Assembly (NCBI GenBank): GCA_009379915.1
Contig: WHSV01000009.1
Span: 1-63,783, forward strand
Source of the DNA: Actinomycetota bacterium
GTDB taxonomy: Bacteria; Actinomycetota; CADDZG01; WHSQ01
Direction: 5' to 3'
DNA: 63,783 nucleotides
Positions 7,315 through 16,808 of this stretch are shown in pieces (positions within the stretch are counted from its first letter, which is position 1; the number at the start of each line of letters is the position of its first letter). The notes under the pieces were generated by a model. It did no database searches. It saw only the letters and a program-made list of their open reading frames with translations, and had not been told where the DNA came from. The position numbers were made by a program, and so were the translations under genes.

Positions 7315-8294
7315 CGATGGATCGAACCGACGAGATGGTCGCCGCCGCTATCGCCGGCGACGAGTCGGCCTTTGCGGCCCTTACCGAGCGGCAGCGGCGC
7401 GAACTGCACGTCCACTGCTACCGGATGCTGGCCTCGTTCGACGAGGCCGAAGACGCCGTGCAGGAGACGTTCCTGCGCGCGTGGCGCAGCCGCGACGGCT
7501 TCGACGGCAGCTCCTTGTTCCGAGCGTGGCTCTATCGTATCGCGACGAATGTTTGCCTCGACATGATCCGGCGGAGCTCCCGGCGCCCGGCAACGCTGCA
7601 GTCCCTCGCCGAGGTGCCATGGCTCCAGCCGTACCCGGACCGATTGCTGGACGAGATTGCGCCGAGCGAGGACGAACCGGACGCGATCGCGGTCGAGCGG
7701 GAGACGATCGAGCTCGCGTTCCTCGCCGCCATGCAGGTGCTTCCCCCAAGGCAGCGCGCGGCGTTGATCGTTCGCGACTTGCTTGGCTTACCGGCGAGCG
7801 AGACGGCGTCTCTTCTCGAGACGAGCGTCGCGGCGGCGAACAGTGCGCTCCAGCGAGCGCGCGCGACGATGCAGGACCATCTGCCGGCGCGGCGCACGGA
7901 CTGGTCCACCGGGGAGCCGAGCGCCGACGAACGGGCGCTCCTCGAGCAATTCATCGACGCACACGAACGGAACGACGCTGCGGCTGCCCTTGCGATCGCG
8001 GCGCAGGACATCCGGGTCACGATGCCGCCGAACCTTCTGTGCTTCGACGGGCTCGATGCGGTCGCGCCGCTCATTGAGCGCGCGTTTGGAGAGGAAAGGG
8101 ACGGCGACTGGCGCCTCGTGCCGACCCGGGCCAACCGGATGCCGACGGCCGCGAGCTACCTCCGTCGGCCGGGCGACTCCGTATTCCGGGCGTTCAAGTT
8201 CGATGTCCTGCGCATCGAGAACGGCCTCATCGCGGAGATCACGACCTTCGGCCGCGGGCTCTTCCCGGCGTTCGGCCTGCCGCCGAAACTGTGA
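7311..8294 (+). CDS. SigG-like ECF sigma factor with SnoaL domain
   Basis: RNA polymerase sigma-70 family protein of 327 aa. Region 2 spans about residues 15-90 (YRMLASFDEAEDAVQETFLRAW), followed by the PWLQPYPDRLLDEI segment (103-116) characteristic of the SigG subgroup, region 4 about 135-190 and a C-terminal SnoaL-like domain (205-327). No ECF41 DGGGK motif, so it is a different ECF class from the one at 4869. ATG 7311 overlaps the stop of the SDR remnant; an alternative start is the ATG at 7317. No anti-sigma gene is nearby, which fits regulation by the fused domain. Confidence 0.9.
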   Translation: MTMDRTDEMVAAAIAGDESAFAALTERQRRELHVHCYRMLASFDEAEDAVQETFLRAWRSRDGFDGSSLFRAWLYRIATNVCLDMIRRSSRRPATLQSLAEVPWLQPYPDRLLDEIAPSEDEPDAIAVERETIELAFLAAMQVLPPRQRAALIVRDLLGLPASETASLLETSVAAANSALQRARATMQDHLPARRTDWSTGEPSADERALLEQFIDAHERNDAAAALAIAAQDIRVTMPPNLLCFDGLDAVAPLIERAFGEERDGDWRLVPTRANRMPTAASYLRRPGDSVFRAFKFDVLRIENGLIAEITTFGRGLFPAFGLPPKL

Positions 8295-8369
8295 GGTCCG
8301 GGTCCCTTTCAGTTGATCAACAGGGCTCGTCTTTGCGCGACGGCGAACTCGTTGCGCCCGGCTCCGGGA

Positions 8370-8960
8370 CTACTCCGCCGCGCGAGAGGGTGCGTTCCAC
8401 ATCCGCACGACGGGGGTTTCGCGTTCGTAACCCAGGACCGAGAGGGTCGCGGTATCCAGAGCGAGGATCCGTCCGTGGGTCGCAGTCAGCCCGCACCAAC
8501 GCGCCGTCAGGATTCGCAGGAGGTGCCCGTGTGCGAACACGACCACGTCCTGACCTTCGGCTCTGATGCGCTCGATCACGCGGTCTGCGCGCTTCCCCAC
8601 CTCGTCGGCCGACTCACCCTTCACCACCGGATGGGTCCAGATGCTCCACCCCGGGATCTCCTCGCGAATGGCGGCGGTGGTCCTTCCCTCGTAGACGCCG
8701 TAGTCCCACTCCCTCAGCTCGTCGACCCTCTCGCAGGTACGAGCAAAACCCGCGAGGCGACAGGTTTCCATCGCCCGCTGGAGTGGGCTGGTGAGCGCCC
8801 GAGCTTTGCGCCATCCGGCCAGCATGTCGCCGAGGAGACGCGCCTGCGCCCGGCCGGCTTCCGTGAGGGGAACGTCGGTCCACCCGGTGTGGCGACCGCT
8901 CTTGCTCCATTCGGTCTCGCCGTGACGCACGAGAGCAACGGCCGGCTGGAGATCGCTCAC
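8370..8960 (-). CDS. Histidine phosphatase family protein (phosphoglycerate mutase-like)
   Basis: A 196-aa member of the histidine phosphatase superfamily. The phospho-acceptor motif RHGETEWS lies at residues 12-19 and the second His motif at VVFAHGHLLRIL. Start codon is GTG at 8960. Such proteins dephosphorylate small phosphates (sugar phosphates, cobalamin or nucleotide intermediates); the substrate is not readable. It stands alone between the sigma gene and a small membrane protein 5 nt upstream on the same strand, so the two may be co-transcribed. Confidence 0.85.
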   Translation of the reverse strand: MSDLQPAVALVRHGETEWSKSGRHTGWTDVPLTEAGRAQARLLGDMLAGWRKARALTSPLQRAMETCRLAGFARTCERVDELREWDYGVYEGRTTAAIREEIPGWSIWTHPVVKGESADEVGKRADRVIERIRAEGQDVVVFAHGHLLRILTARWCGLTATHGRILALDTATLSVLGYERETPVVRMWNAPSRAAE

Positions 8961-8965
8961 AACGG

Positions 8966-9163
8966 CTACCTACGGAGATCGAACAGCGGGTCCGTGATCG
9001 TCAGCGGGAGCTCGTGTCCGAAGGCCGCGAAGAAGGCGAACAGCGCCAGCGCGGCTCCCAAGAAAGTGACGTTGCGCCAGAACAGCAGCGCCTGGACCAG
9101 CTTCTGGCTCTCATCGTCGATGGTCCAGAAACGGTGAAACCACGCCCCGGCAAAGTCGGTCAT
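8966..9163 (-). CDS. Small single-pass membrane protein
   Basis: Hypothetical protein of 65 aa. The ATG at 9163 is preferred because a GGGGG-rich ribosome site lies upstream (GAGGGGGCAAGAGATG). One membrane segment, VTFLGAALALFAFFAAFG, spans about residues 30-47, with a short acidic N-terminus. No recognised family. It is 5 nt upstream of the phosphatase gene on the same strand. Confidence 0.55.
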   Translation of the reverse strand: MTDFAGAWFHRFWTIDDESQKLVQALLFWRNVTFLGAALALFAFFAAFGHELPLTITDPLFDLRR

Positions 9164-9276
9164 CTCTTGCCCCCTCAGCCTCGTTCCTTGGAGAAACTCG
9201 TTGCGAGCACAAATATTTCTACCCCGGATCTCGAGTAACCCGGGCCGCGTCGTCCCCGCCAAGCTCCTTCAGGCGG

Positions 9277-9600
9277 CTAGGAGAACCGGTCGATCTTGGC
9301 CGCCATGATGAAGTCGTTCCGGGTGAGACCGTCGACCGTGTGCGTCCAGAAGGAGAAATCGACTCGATTCCACGAACAGGACATGTCCGGGTGATGGCCC
9401 TCGGCCTCCGCCAGCAGGGCGACGCGCGTGAGGAACGAGAAGGCCTCGTGGAAGTCTTTGAAGGTGAACGTCCGGTCCAAACTCCCGTCCGATACGGTCC
9501 AATCGGGCGCGAGGGGAATCAGCTCGGCGACCTCCTCCGCAGCGAGTGCCGGGGAGCCCTTGGGATATTCGTGCGGATGCTCTTTCGCGAGCTCGATCAT
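9277..9600 (-). CDS. phhB: Pterin-4a-carbinolamine dehydratase
   Basis: Dehydrates 4a-hydroxytetrahydrobiopterin; 107 aa, full length for the family. The signature GHHPDM (with the preceding EAE) and WTHTVDGLTRNDFIMAAKID are present. The ATG at 9600 overlaps the stop of the upstream methyltransferase (ATGA) and has GGAGGACTC upstream, so the two are translationally coupled. No aromatic amino acid hydroxylase is in the window; actinobacterial homologues are sometimes moonlighting or of unknown role. Confidence 0.88.
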   Translation of the reverse strand: MIELAKEHPHEYPKGSPALAAEEVAELIPLAPDWTVSDGSLDRTFTFKDFHEAFSFLTRVALLAEAEGHHPDMSCSWNRVDFSFWTHTVDGLTRNDFIMAAKIDRFS

Positions 9601-10358
9601 GAGTCCTCCTTCGTGCCGACGATTACCCATGCCTGGATCTCTCCCGATGTGTGCAGCCGCGCGAACTTGTGCAGCTCCCGGTCCACTGTCTCGCGCGCGG
9701 GGTCGTCGCGATGCAACCGACTTGCATACGCTTGCGCGGAGTTCTGAGCCTTACGCCAGGTAGCGGGCGGACGAGCAAGCGTGGAGGGATCGACCGTGAG
9801 AACCCTGAAGCCGCCGCGTTCAAAGTCCTCTATCAAAGCATCGAGTGGTTGGAAACGGTCCGCCATCGGAGCATCGTCGACCCCCTCGGCGGCCGAGACA
9901 AAGGTGTAAGCGGCCAATCGGCCCTCGGAGATCAGAACTCGCGCGAGTTCCTTCAGCGCCTCGGTTTTGTGTGCGATGCTCTCGAGAGCCCCGATCGCCC
10001 AGGTCGCGTCGAAGGTCGCGTTCCGAAACGGCAACGACCGCGAGGTGGCGACGACGGTGGTGAGCTGAGGGAAGAGGCGCCTCAACCCGCGCACCGGTTC
10101 TTCCAACACATCTATACCCACGACCTCGCAGCCTCGCTCGGTTGCGAGCCAGGCGCCCGGCCCGCCGATGCCGCACCCGACGTCCAGCACCAACGCGCCG
10201 GGCCGTGCCCCCATCGCGTCGGCGAGGAGCTCGAACAAGTTGGGATCACCCGCGCCGCGACACGCCGCCGGCATCGCGTCGAGGTCCAGGGCCTCGATCG
10301 CTTCGACTATCCAACCGGCGTGGCGGCCAAACTCGATCTCCAGCCGCTCTCGACCCAT
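9597..10358 (-). CDS. Class I SAM-dependent methyltransferase
   Basis: A 253-aa methyltransferase with motif I VLDVGCGIGGPG (about residues 57-68), the acidic residue after strand 2 (VVGIDVLEEP) and a motif similar to the UbiE/gamma-tocopherol type (SLPFRNATFDATWAIGALESI). ATG 10358. It overlaps the pterin dehydratase start by 4 nt. Acceptor unknown; the partner gene does not reveal one. Confidence 0.85.
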   Translation of the reverse strand: MGRERLEIEFGRHAGWIVEAIEALDLDAMPAACRGAGDPNLFELLADAMGARPGALVLDVGCGIGGPGAWLATERGCEVVGIDVLEEPVRGLRRLFPQLTTVVATSRSLPFRNATFDATWAIGALESIAHKTEALKELARVLISEGRLAAYTFVSAAEGVDDAPMADRFQPLDALIEDFERGGFRVLTVDPSTLARPPATWRKAQNSAQAYASRLHRDDPARETVDRELHKFARLHTSGEIQAWVIVGTKEDS

Positions 10359-10592
10359 CCCCGCGCAGCCTACGCTCGTCGCATCCCGCGTGCCTTGACC
10401 CTCGATCGTGCGGGACCGGACGATGACACCATTTGCGGCATTCGTTGGCCGTGGTGCGCGCTATGCGAACATTTCCAACATCAAACGGGCTGAAGCACCG
10501 GGTCCACACCGTGGTCGCGCCACGGCCGCCGGCCGCAGCTCATTGCGCGCGGATTCTCGGACGTCGCCCGGTGGCGCGAGCCGTTGCTCGGT

Positions 10593-13172
10593 CTACCCAC
10601 CCGTGCCGGGCGGCGGCCCGGGATGATTGCTTCGTCCCAGGTCGAGCCCGATGACCACGGGGTCGTGGTCCGAGGAGCGGAAGGCACTCGGGTCGTAGTA
10701 CGCCTCGGCGATCTCGGGCGTGCGGAATCGCTGGTTGTTGGGGAAGCCCACCGATTCCTGGTAGTCGATCGCCGGGACCTCGTCGGCGTTGATCTGCCAC
10801 GCCGCCGCGCCGGTCACGCGCGCAGCGAGGTCGTCCAGCGCCAGCGCCGTGTCGAGCGTGCCCTGCATGCCGTCGAACGTGAAGGTGTAGGGGAAGCCGT
10901 CCGTGAAGCGGACCAACTGATCCTCGTACCCCGAGTCCTCGAGCGCCCGGATCGGATCCTCTCGTCCGTAGGCGTTGAGGTCACCGATGATCAGGGCGCC
11001 CAGTGACTGAACCCCTGTCGGGTTGGTCGCGAGCCAGTCGGCCAGCGCCTCCGCCGAGGCGGTGCGCGTGGCGTTCCAGAAGCCCTGCCCGTCGCCCTGG
11101 TCGAAGTCCGGGTCGTCGGGGTCGTTGAGGCCGCTCTGTCCCTTGGACTTGAAGTGGTTGACGACGGCCGTCACGCGCTCGCCGGTCCCCAGCCGCGTGA
11201 ACGTCTGAGCCAGCGCCGGCCGGCTGCGGGTGTCGTCGAAGCGCGGATCGACCGCGCTCGTCAATATGGCGAACTCTCCCACGGGCCTGACGGTCCTGCG
11301 GTTGTAGACGAAGGCCTGCTTGATCTCGTCGCTGCCGACCACGCCGGTATCGACGAAATCGTAGACCCGAGCGCCGAGTGCGGCGTTGAGGGCGTCGACG
11401 ATCGTGCGGGTGGCATGGAACTCTCCGCCGTCGTTCTCGATCTCGATCAGTCCGTACACGTCGGCGTCGAGCCGGGTGATGGCGTCGACCAGCTTCTCGG
11501 TCTGGCGCGCCAGCTCGGAAGGCGTGGTGGCGCCACGGGAGGTCGGGAAGCCTCCGCCCTGGCCGTCACCATCGAAGTAGTTCAGGACGTTGAAGCTCGC
11601 GACCTTGAGCGTCCCGCCGACGTTCGGCGGAGTCTCCGGGCGCGGCCGGGTCCGGTTCGCGGCGAGCTCGTCCGTGATCGCGTCGATGTCGATCGGTTGC
11701 AGCCGCCACGCGCCGAAACCGAAGTGCAGCACCGCGGTGTGGTCGCGCAGCTGGTCGCCGATGCGCAGCGTCCCGCCGGCCTCCACGTAGGGGAGCAGGT
11801 CGTCGCTGTCGAGGCGGTTGAGGTTCTGCCCGCTGCGCCCGTCGTCGAGGACGATGTTCGCCGCGGCGTTATCGGCCGCGAGCTGGACGGCTTCATCGCT
11901 TCCCGGCAGGTGAACGTTGGTGGGCGTCTGTAGCACGCCGTCGGCCGACAGGCGGATCTCGCCGAAGCGCTCGACCTGGAAGAACTCGGTCACCGTCAAC
12001 TCGGAGTGGGTGACTCGCATGGACTCGAGCGGCTCCAGGACCTCCGCACGATCCTGAGGCGCGGTCGGCAGGGGCAGTGCGGCCGAGTCCGGCAGGTCGA
12101 CGCCGGTGTCGTCGCAGACATCGAGAGCGGTTGCCGTGATCTGCGTGACGTTCGAGAACTCGCCTGCCGTCCCCACGACGTGGACGAGGTCGCCTATCTC
12201 GCCGTCGAAGGTGCCCCCGCCGTCGAAGACGAACAGCCCCTCGGAGGTGAGCGGGTCGGCGTCGCGATCTCCAGCGATCGCCTCCATGAAGAATCCGCGC
12301 AGGCCCTGGTTCTGGGGAATGCCGCTCGCCCCGCCGGAGGTGAAGTCCGCGGTCACGACACCGCGCGAGGTGACGGACTCGCCGGCGATCGGCGTTTGCT
12401 GGCCGTCGCCCTGAACCTCGTTGATCGCAGTGAGGTCCGACTCGCCGACCTCGCACGGTTCTGTCGGATCTGGGTCGGTTCCTTCGCAGTCGTTCCCAGG
12501 ACTGGCACTCGTGCGCGGGGCCGGGGCGGCGGAGCCGAAGTCGGCGCCGTTGTCGTCGGTATCGATGCAGCCGCCGTCGGCCCGAAAGCCGGCGGTGCCG
12601 TTGCTCAGGCCGGGCGCCGCGCCGTTGCCCTCGAAGAAGTTCGCGTTGCCGTAGCCGACGAGGTCGACGATCCGCGCCAGCTGGGCTGCACTGCACGGGG
12701 TGGATCCGCCGTTGCAACCGAGTCCCTCGGTGCCGCCGACCAGCGCCACCTTGCCGGCGCCGGCCGCCATTGCGATCGGGGTCGGATCGACGAGGTCTGG
12801 GCTGGGTAGCGGCGACCCGTTGCCGGCACCGGCGCCCTGCTGTACGAGGAAGTAGCCACCGGGCGCGATGCTGCCGTCCAGCTCCGTCAGCTGTCCGGAG
12901 TTCGCGCCGAAGTTACCGGTTCCGGTGGCGCTCGCGTACTGAAGTGAAAAGTCTCCCAGGTCGATGCTCGTCTCGCCGCGGTTGAACAGCTCGATGTAGT
13001 CGTGGGTCAGCGGCGCGCCGCTGTTGCCGCCGCCGCCGTACACCTGACTCACCACCAGATCCTGTGAGGCGCCCTCGGCCGGAGTCGGACTCGCGGCCAG
13101 AAGTCCGGTCAGCAGCAGTACGACCGCAGCGAGCAGCACGAGAGAACGCGAGTGGTTGGTGGGACGAGTCAC
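10593..13172 (-). CDS. Secreted ExeM/NucH-type endonuclease with lamin-tail domain
   Basis: Extracellular DNase of 859 aa. The GTG at 13172 has a GAGGAGG site 8 nt upstream and opens a signal peptide (SLVLLAAVVLLLTGLLAAS). A lamin-tail domain follows (VSQVYGGGGNSGAPLTHDYIELFN...), then an OB-like ExeM region, then an exonuclease-endonuclease-phosphatase domain: LKVASFNVLNYFDGD, a catalytic EIEND, GDLNAYGREDP and the closing SSDHDPVV. Role is degradation of extracellular DNA for nutrients or biofilm turnover. A structured leader lies upstream (13310-13356). Confidence 0.9.
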   Translation of the reverse strand: MTRPTNHSRSLVLLAAVVLLLTGLLAASPTPAEGASQDLVVSQVYGGGGNSGAPLTHDYIELFNRGETSIDLGDFSLQYASATGTGNFGANSGQLTELDGSIAPGGYFLVQQGAGAGNGSPLPSPDLVDPTPIAMAAGAGKVALVGGTEGLGCNGGSTPCSAAQLARIVDLVGYGNANFFEGNGAAPGLSNGTAGFRADGGCIDTDDNGADFGSAAPAPRTSASPGNDCEGTDPDPTEPCEVGESDLTAINEVQGDGQQTPIAGESVTSRGVVTADFTSGGASGIPQNQGLRGFFMEAIAGDRDADPLTSEGLFVFDGGGTFDGEIGDLVHVVGTAGEFSNVTQITATALDVCDDTGVDLPDSAALPLPTAPQDRAEVLEPLESMRVTHSELTVTEFFQVERFGEIRLSADGVLQTPTNVHLPGSDEAVQLAADNAAANIVLDDGRSGQNLNRLDSDDLLPYVEAGGTLRIGDQLRDHTAVLHFGFGAWRLQPIDIDAITDELAANRTRPRPETPPNVGGTLKVASFNVLNYFDGDGQGGGFPTSRGATTPSELARQTEKLVDAITRLDADVYGLIEIENDGGEFHATRTIVDALNAALGARVYDFVDTGVVGSDEIKQAFVYNRRTVRPVGEFAILTSAVDPRFDDTRSRPALAQTFTRLGTGERVTAVVNHFKSKGQSGLNDPDDPDFDQGDGQGFWNATRTASAEALADWLATNPTGVQSLGALIIGDLNAYGREDPIRALEDSGYEDQLVRFTDGFPYTFTFDGMQGTLDTALALDDLAARVTGAAAWQINADEVPAIDYQESVGFPNNQRFRTPEIAEAYYDPSAFRSSDHDPVVIGLDLGRSNHPGPPPGTGG

Positions 13173-13669
13173 TGAATTGTTCCTCCTCGGAGAGCGTGGC
13201 GAGCGACGCAGCATGCGTCCGCGCGGAATGCGGCGCACGGGCAAGGATATGCCGACGAGCTGCTTTCGCGCATCGGACTCGAGGGAGGAATCGCCGGCGT
13301 TTTTCGTTTGCGGAGCGAGCAACGTCCTTCGGAACCCCCACGAGCTCCGCTTAAGCAAAGCGAACGTTATGTGTAATTAATGCACCTTGTTCATGGATTG
13401 TGTAACTGGCACCCCTTTTGAGGCGGGTAGCCAGGCGCCGCGCATAATTCTGCATGTGGTCGATAGGGACGAACATGGAGCCGGCCTTTCCAGCGGGGGG
13501 CCCGATTGAGGTCGGCGGATCCCGAGGCGGATCCCGATCTCCGGAATCCTTCCCTCGCCGGGCTTGCCTTGATATGAAGATGCGGTCGGTTCATATCGCC
13601 GCTCGCGCGGAGCCGATCATCGTGTCCCCGCGCTCGGCACAAGACGGCAAGACTCTAGGGGGAGGAAAA
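13173..13669. other. Long divergent intergenic region (nuclease / purine permease)
   Basis: 497 nt without a gene. It holds the divergent promoters of the nuclease and permease genes, an AT-rich core at 13360-13405, a 7-bp inverted repeat GCGGAGC/GCTCCGC (13310-13350) next to the palindrome GCTTAAGC (13349-13356) on the nuclease side, and an 8-bp inverted repeat GATATGAA/TTCATATC (13571-13597) on the permease side. I could not match a known purine or xanthine riboswitch. Confidence 0.6.
13571..13597 (+). promoter_or_regulatory. Inverted repeat upstream of purine permease
   Basis: Perfect 8-bp arms GATATGAA and TTCATATC separated by 11 nt, ending 72 nt before the permease GTG. Likely operator or leader hairpin controlling purine uptake; no regulator gene is present in the island. 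Confidence 0.4.
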
Positions 13670-15082
13670 GTGGTCAAGACAGGCACGCGTGGAGGCGGCC
13701 TCGACGGCTATTTCAAGATCACCGAGCGAGGCTCCAACGTTCGCACCGAGGTCATCGCCGGACTCACCACTTTCATGACGATGGCCTACATCTTGTTTCT
13801 GAATCCACTGATTCTCTCGGGACCAGACCGCGACGGCGTCACACTGGCGCCCGCGGCGGTCCTGACCGTCACCGCTCTCGCCGCCGGGCTCACGACAATC
13901 GCGATGGGGGTCTTCTCCAACTATCCCTTCGCCATCGCGGCGGGGCTCGGCCTGAATGCGGTGGTGGCCTTCCAACTGGTCGGAGGCTCGGGCCTAACCT
14001 GGCCCGAGGCCATGGGAGTGATCGTGGTCGAGGGAATCGTCATCCTGATACTCGTGCTCACGAAGTTCAGACAAGCGGTCATGGAATCGGTCCCGCTGCC
14101 ACTCAAGCATTCCATCGCCGTGGGAATCGGGTTGTTCATCGCGGTCATAGGCTTCGTCGACGCAGGATTCGTCACCACCACCACTCAGCCGAATCCTCCA
14201 CTCCAGCTGGGCGCGGCCAACGAGCTCCAGGGATGGCCGATCGGGGTCTTTCTCTTCGGCCTCCTGCTCACTCTCTTTTTGTTCTCGCGGCGAATGAAGG
14301 GGGCGCTTCTGATCGGCATCGTCGCGACCACGATCGCGGCGGTGATCGTCAACGAGGCCTTTCTCGACGGCGAAGCGTTCGGAGGCAAGGCGAACTACGG
14401 CAGCATCGCCGACTTCCCCTCGGCCGACAACTTCGATCTGATCGGGAACTTCTCGTTCGGTTTCTTTGCCGAGCTGGGCATCATCGCCGCGATCCTCGCG
14501 ATCTTCACCATCATGCTCTCCGACTTCTTCGACACCATGGGCACCGCGATCGGCTTGGGCCGCGAGGCCAATCTGCTCGATGAGGAGGGTCGCCTTCCCG
14601 ACATCGGCCGCGTGCTGGCGGTGGACTCCGGTGCTGCGGCCTTGGGGGGCGCGTTCTCAGCCTCCTCCAACACGACTTACATCGAGAGCGCTTCGGGGAT
14701 CGCCGAAGGAGGCCGTACCGGCCTCACCGCGGTCGTGGTCGGAGTGCTGTTCTTGCTATCGATCTTCTTCTCGCCACTCGCGCAGATCATTCCGTTCGAA
14801 GCGGCCGCTCCGGCACTCGTCATCGTTGGGTTCCTGATGATGACGAACATCCGGCACGTCCCCTGGGATGACTTCGAGCTCGCCATACCGGCGTTTCTCA
14901 CGATCGTCGTGATGCCGTTCACCTACTCGATTACGAACGGCATCGGAGCCAGCTTCGTCTCCTTCGTGTTCCTCAAGCTGGCGCGCGGCAAGGCTTCGGA
15001 GGTCCACCCGATGATGTACATCGCGGCCGCGGCCTTCGTCGTCTACTTCGGAATCTTCTACGTGAGGCTCTATCTCACTTAG
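13670..15082 (+). CDS. NCS2-family purine permease (AzgA-like)
   Basis: Proton-coupled nucleobase importer, 470 aa, about 12-14 membrane segments. Start GTG 13670 follows GGGGGAGGAAAA. Diagnostic AzgA-type motifs: FMTMAYILFLNP near residue 40, GLGLNAVVAF and the helix with DFFDTMGTAIGLGREANL, plus SGIAEGGRTGLTAV. AzgA proteins carry adenine, guanine or hypoxanthine. Its 3' end overlaps the convergent adenine deaminase gene by 8 nt, so supply and first catabolic step sit tail to tail. Confidence 0.92.
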   Translation: MVKTGTRGGGLDGYFKITERGSNVRTEVIAGLTTFMTMAYILFLNPLILSGPDRDGVTLAPAAVLTVTALAAGLTTIAMGVFSNYPFAIAAGLGLNAVVAFQLVGGSGLTWPEAMGVIVVEGIVILILVLTKFRQAVMESVPLPLKHSIAVGIGLFIAVIGFVDAGFVTTTTQPNPPLQLGAANELQGWPIGVFLFGLLLTLFLFSRRMKGALLIGIVATTIAAVIVNEAFLDGEAFGGKANYGSIADFPSADNFDLIGNFSFGFFAELGIIAAILAIFTIMLSDFFDTMGTAIGLGREANLLDEEGRLPDIGRVLAVDSGAAALGGAFSASSNTTYIESASGIAEGGRTGLTAVVVGVLFLLSIFFSPLAQIIPFEAAAPALVIVGFLMMTNIRHVPWDDFELAIPAFLTIVVMPFTYSITNGIGASFVSFVFLKLARGKASEVHPMMYIAAAAFVVYFGIFYVRLYLT

Positions 15083-16808
15083 GTGGCCCACCGGGTGAAT
15101 CGGTCTCCAGCGGAACGATCTCGAAACGGTCCACGTCTATCAGCCCCCGGTCGGTGATCTTCAGCGAGGGGATCACCGACAGGGCGAGGAAGCTCAGCGT
15201 CATGAAGGGCGAGGGGATCTTCACGCCCATGTCTGCCAGTACCTCATGGAGACGGTCCATGTGCTCGACCACGGTCTCGACCGGTTCATCGGACAGCAGG
15301 CCGGCCACAGGGAGCGCAAGCTCTCCGGCCACTCGTCCCTCGTCGACGACCACGATTCCTCCGCCGAGCTCCTCGAGGCGGCCCACGCATCTCGTCATGT
15401 CCTCGTCCGAGGTGCCCACCACCACGATGTTGTGAGCGTCGTGGGCGACCGACGACGCGAACGCGCCGCGCTGAAGCCCGAAGCCGGTGACGAAGCCCTT
15501 GCCGATCCGTCCGGTCGCGTGATGGCGTTCGACGACTGCGATCTTGGCGAGATCGCGGTCCGGGTCGGCCACCGCAAACCCATCGTCGAGTCTCGGTGCC
15601 TCGGTGCGCGCTTTCGTCAGCAACTGTTCGGGGATGACCTCGATGACCCGCAGCGCGCTCCCGCTCGACGCGATCCGCAGATCCTCCGCCCTCACGGGCG
15701 CGTTACGAACCGACCGCCGGACCCACATGGGAACGTCCCGGCCCTCGAACGGAAGGACGCTGCCGTTCGAGACCACCAGAGCACCTTCCTTGAAGACGTG
15801 CGTCGGCTCGAAGTGCTCGAGATCCGGCATGAGGAAGAAATCGGCTTTGAAACCGGGCGCCACGGCGCCCATGTCCGTCAGCCCGTGGTAACGAGCAGGG
15901 TGCAGCGAGGCCAGCAGGATCGCCTCCTCGGGTGCGAGCCCGTGAGCGACCGCCAGCCGGCACATGTGATTGATGTGCCCCTCTCTCACCAAGAAGTCGG
16001 GCTCCCGATCATCGGTGCAAAAAGCGCAGTTCTCGGGCCCGTAGTCCTTCACCAAAGGCAGCAGGTCGATCAGATTGCGCGCGTTCGACGCCTCCCTGAT
16101 CAGAACCCACATTCCCTTGCGCCGCTTCTCGAGGGCCTCCTCGTAGGTGGTCGACTCGTGATCCGAACGAATACCCGCCGCGAGATACGCGTCGAGCGAG
16201 CGACCGCGCACACCCGGGGCATGGCCGTCGACGTGCGTCGCTCCCCTGACCGCGAGCTTCTCGAGCTCGTCGTCGGCCCCCGCGATCACCGCGGGGAAGT
16301 TCATCATCTCCGCGACCCCGAGCGCGTGGCTTCGTCTGAGGATCGACTCCATGTCCCCGCTTGTGAGGGGCCGCCGCGGCGATTCGAACGCGCTGGCCGG
16401 CACGCACGAAGACGCCATCACGAAGACCTCGAGCGGCAGGCCCTCGCAGACGTCGAGCAGCCAGTGGATTCCGTCCGTGCCGAGCACGTTCGCGATCTCG
16501 TGCGGATCCGTGACCACCGCGGTCGTTCCATGCGGGAGCACCGCGCGCGCGAACTCGTCCACCATGAGCTTCGAGGACTCGATATGGACGTGAGCGTCGA
16601 TGAAACCGGGGACGAGATACTGATCCCGGCCGTCGACGACCTCACCGCCCTCGAAGCTGCCGAGCCCAGCGACCCGCCCCTCCGCCACCGCCACGTCGAC
16701 TTCGAGCCATTCCTTGGTGAAGGCCGCGAAGACGCGCGCGCCGCGCACGACGAGATCGGGCGGGGCATCACCCCTGGCCACGGCGATGAGACGGGCCCGG
16801 TCCGTCAC
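15075..16808 (-). CDS. ade: Adenine deaminase
   Basis: Converts adenine to hypoxanthine and ammonia; 577 aa amidohydrolase. Metal-ligand motifs DAHVHIESSKL (about residue 70), DPHEIANVLG and FCTDDREPDFLVREGHINH are visible, as is HPARYHGL. Start is GTG 16808, overlapping the stop of the xanthine dehydrogenase large subunit (GTGA). It is the last gene of the minus-strand purine operon and feeds hypoxanthine to the dehydrogenase encoded just upstream. Confidence 0.94.
   Translation of the reverse strand: MTDRARLIAVARGDAPPDLVVRGARVFAAFTKEWLEVDVAVAEGRVAGLGSFEGGEVVDGRDQYLVPGFIDAHVHIESSKLMVDEFARAVLPHGTTAVVTDPHEIANVLGTDGIHWLLDVCEGLPLEVFVMASSCVPASAFESPRRPLTSGDMESILRRSHALGVAEMMNFPAVIAGADDELEKLAVRGATHVDGHAPGVRGRSLDAYLAAGIRSDHESTTYEEALEKRRKGMWVLIREASNARNLIDLLPLVKDYGPENCAFCTDDREPDFLVREGHINHMCRLAVAHGLAPEEAILLASLHPARYHGLTDMGAVAPGFKADFFLMPDLEHFEPTHVFKEGALVVSNGSVLPFEGRDVPMWVRRSVRNAPVRAEDLRIASSGSALRVIEVIPEQLLTKARTEAPRLDDGFAVADPDRDLAKIAVVERHHATGRIGKGFVTGFGLQRGAFASSVAHDAHNIVVVGTSDEDMTRCVGRLEELGGGIVVVDEGRVAGELALPVAGLLSDEPVETVVEHMDRLHEVLADMGVKIPSPFMTLSFLALSVIPSLKITDRGLIDVDRFEIVPLETDSPGGPPK

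Noticed and set aside
10359-10592. Small open frames between methyltransferase and nuclease genes
   Set aside because: Arg/Ala/Pro-rich shadow frames without ribosome sites; the 234-nt gap shows no structure I can name.
13173-13669. Purine, xanthine or ydaO-type riboswitch
   Set aside because: The conserved cores of the known riboswitches could not be found on either strand; only simple dyads are present.
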